This document shows positions 63,439-64,000 of a DNA stretch of 64,000 nt, in pieces. The notes beneath the pieces were generated by a model that was given only the letters and a program-made list of their open reading frames with translations, had not been told where the DNA came from and ran no database searches. Both the position numbers and the translations under genes were made by a program. The stretch comes from Allobosea sp. 47.2.35 (lineage in GTDB: Bacteria; Pseudomonadota; Alphaproteobacteria; Rhizobiales; Beijerinckiaceae). Where the stretch lies: contig NZ_JANLGI010000012.1 of NCBI RefSeq assembly GCF_024655635.1, positions 62,001-126,000 of the forward strand. Reading direction: 5' to 3'. The first letter of the stretch is position 1, and each line of letters opens with the position of its first letter.

Positions 63439-64000
63439 TCACCAATGTGCCGGCGGCTCCACGAGCTCGACAAGTTCGAGCACCGGATATCCAATATACG
63501 CAAGAACCGGTACATCGTGTTCATCGACGCCGTTTTCCCAATGCTCGACGATGTTTATTGCAGTAGCTCGACGCAGGGCACGGGGCACCTGGTCATCGAT
63601 CTTTAATCTGCTCATTTCCTCGCCATCTTGCAGGATGGATAGAAATTTTTCGCCTATTCCGACTTTGAATGAGGAGCCCGCATTCAATCCGGTCACTGGA
63701 ACGGAGATTTCCGCGAGCCCATCGATTTTGAAGGTGACGCCGCTAAAATCCAGCCGGTCGCCGATGTCGATCATTATGTCGTAAATTTCTCTCACATGAT
63801 CGAACATCGCGATGTTGGTGTGAAGCGTCGGTCCAAGCCGCCCATGAGGTCCCTGCGAGCCGCTGTGGTCTTCCACGACTTCCAATCCTGCTGCGGTTAC
63901 TAGCTTCCCGCTCGTCGAGTTCATTACCGGCCAGCGATACCTTTCAACCCCGAATTGTTCGATCGCGATGGCGTCATCATCGATCCAAACTCCCACGGGC
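63439..64000 (-). CDS. Hypothetical protein, 3' part only (cut by window edge)
   Basis: About 187 residues open to the last base. A GTG at 63996 is in frame but probably internal. Beta-rich text with no known domain: VWIDDDAIAIEQFGVERYRW, GPTLHTNIAMFDHVREIYDI, GVTFKIDGLAEISVPVTGLN, ending VLELVELVEPPAHW. Same strand as the MBL operon, 41 bp before the next frame, so probably its upstream member. Confidence 0.6.
   Translation of the reverse strand, partial: PVGVWIDDDAIAIEQFGVERYRWPVMNSTSGKLVTAAGLEVVEDHSGSQGPHGRLGPTLHTNIAMFDHVREIYDIMIDIGDRLDFSGVTFKIDGLAEISVPVTGLNAGSSFKVGIGEKFLSILQDGEEMSRLKIDDQVPRALRRATAINIVEHWENGVDEHDVPVLAYIGYPVLELVELVEPPAHW

Overview
The window looks like chromosome of a high-GC alphaproteobacterium of the order Hyphomicrobiales, most like Bosea or a close relative. 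This is inferred from gene content and order (carD, ETF-beta lysine methyltransferase, DUF6481 and DUF1127 proteins, the proB-proA-nadD-rsfS-rlmH-envC-ctpA-deacetylase-rppH run), not from a database search. About 55 kb is dense core chromosome. The last 8.5 kb is sparser, visibly lower in GC and accessory in character.

Layout. 1-2.6 kb: an RND efflux pair on the minus strand, with the pump truncated by the window edge. 2.9-15.2 kb: a complete C-P lyase (phosphonate) locus, phnC-phnD-phnE1-phnE2, divergent repressor phnF, then phnG-H-I-J-K-L-M, a 2H-phosphoesterase-like DUF1045 gene, phnN on the opposite strand and a hexapeptide acetyltransferase. A perfect Pho box lies before phnC and two matching candidate PhnF sites lie in the phnF/phnG gap. 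15.4-22.3 kb: a cytoplasmic globin-coupled chemoreceptor, a protein lysine methyltransferase overlapping a glycosyltransferase, an ECF sigma / anti-sigma / secreted subtilase module, and a DUF6481 protein. 22.6-31.4 kb: proline biosynthesis (proB, proA), nadD, rsfS, rlmH, and cell-envelope genes (EnvC-like, CtpA, deacetylase), then rppH. 31.4-38.1 kb: membrane proteins, tRNA-Arg(CCU), an M48 lipoprotein, a dienelactone-hydrolase-like protein, carD and a seven-iron ferredoxin. 38.2-43.7 kb: an S4 RNA-binding protein, a large Suv3-like helicase with an Arg/Gly-rich tail, a MerR regulator with a striking palindrome, and KdsD. 43.8-55.4 kb: a beta-barrel protein, PepF, an NtrC-type regulator, an L,D-transpeptidase, a DUF882/M15 protein, a GST, and a divergent LysR/azoreductase pair.

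The accessory end begins right after the azoR terminator. It holds five copies of a composite repeat of about 45 bp, an orphan Phd/YefM-type antitoxin between two of those copies, a pseudogene with a stop and a frameshift, small orphan ORFs, a two-gene Kiwa anti-phage system (kwaA-kwaB, 59.0-60.5 kb), a DUF1127 gene, and a minus-strand operon ending in a ComEC-type metallo-beta-lactamase-fold protein. I cannot assign the other proteins of that operon; it is the best candidate for something undescribed.

How the genes work together: under phosphate starvation PhoB would switch on PhnCDE uptake, relief of PhnF would switch on PhnGHIJKLM for C-P bond cleavage, and PhnN would complete the route to PRPP. 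The defence end is a separate functional unit probably acquired by transfer.
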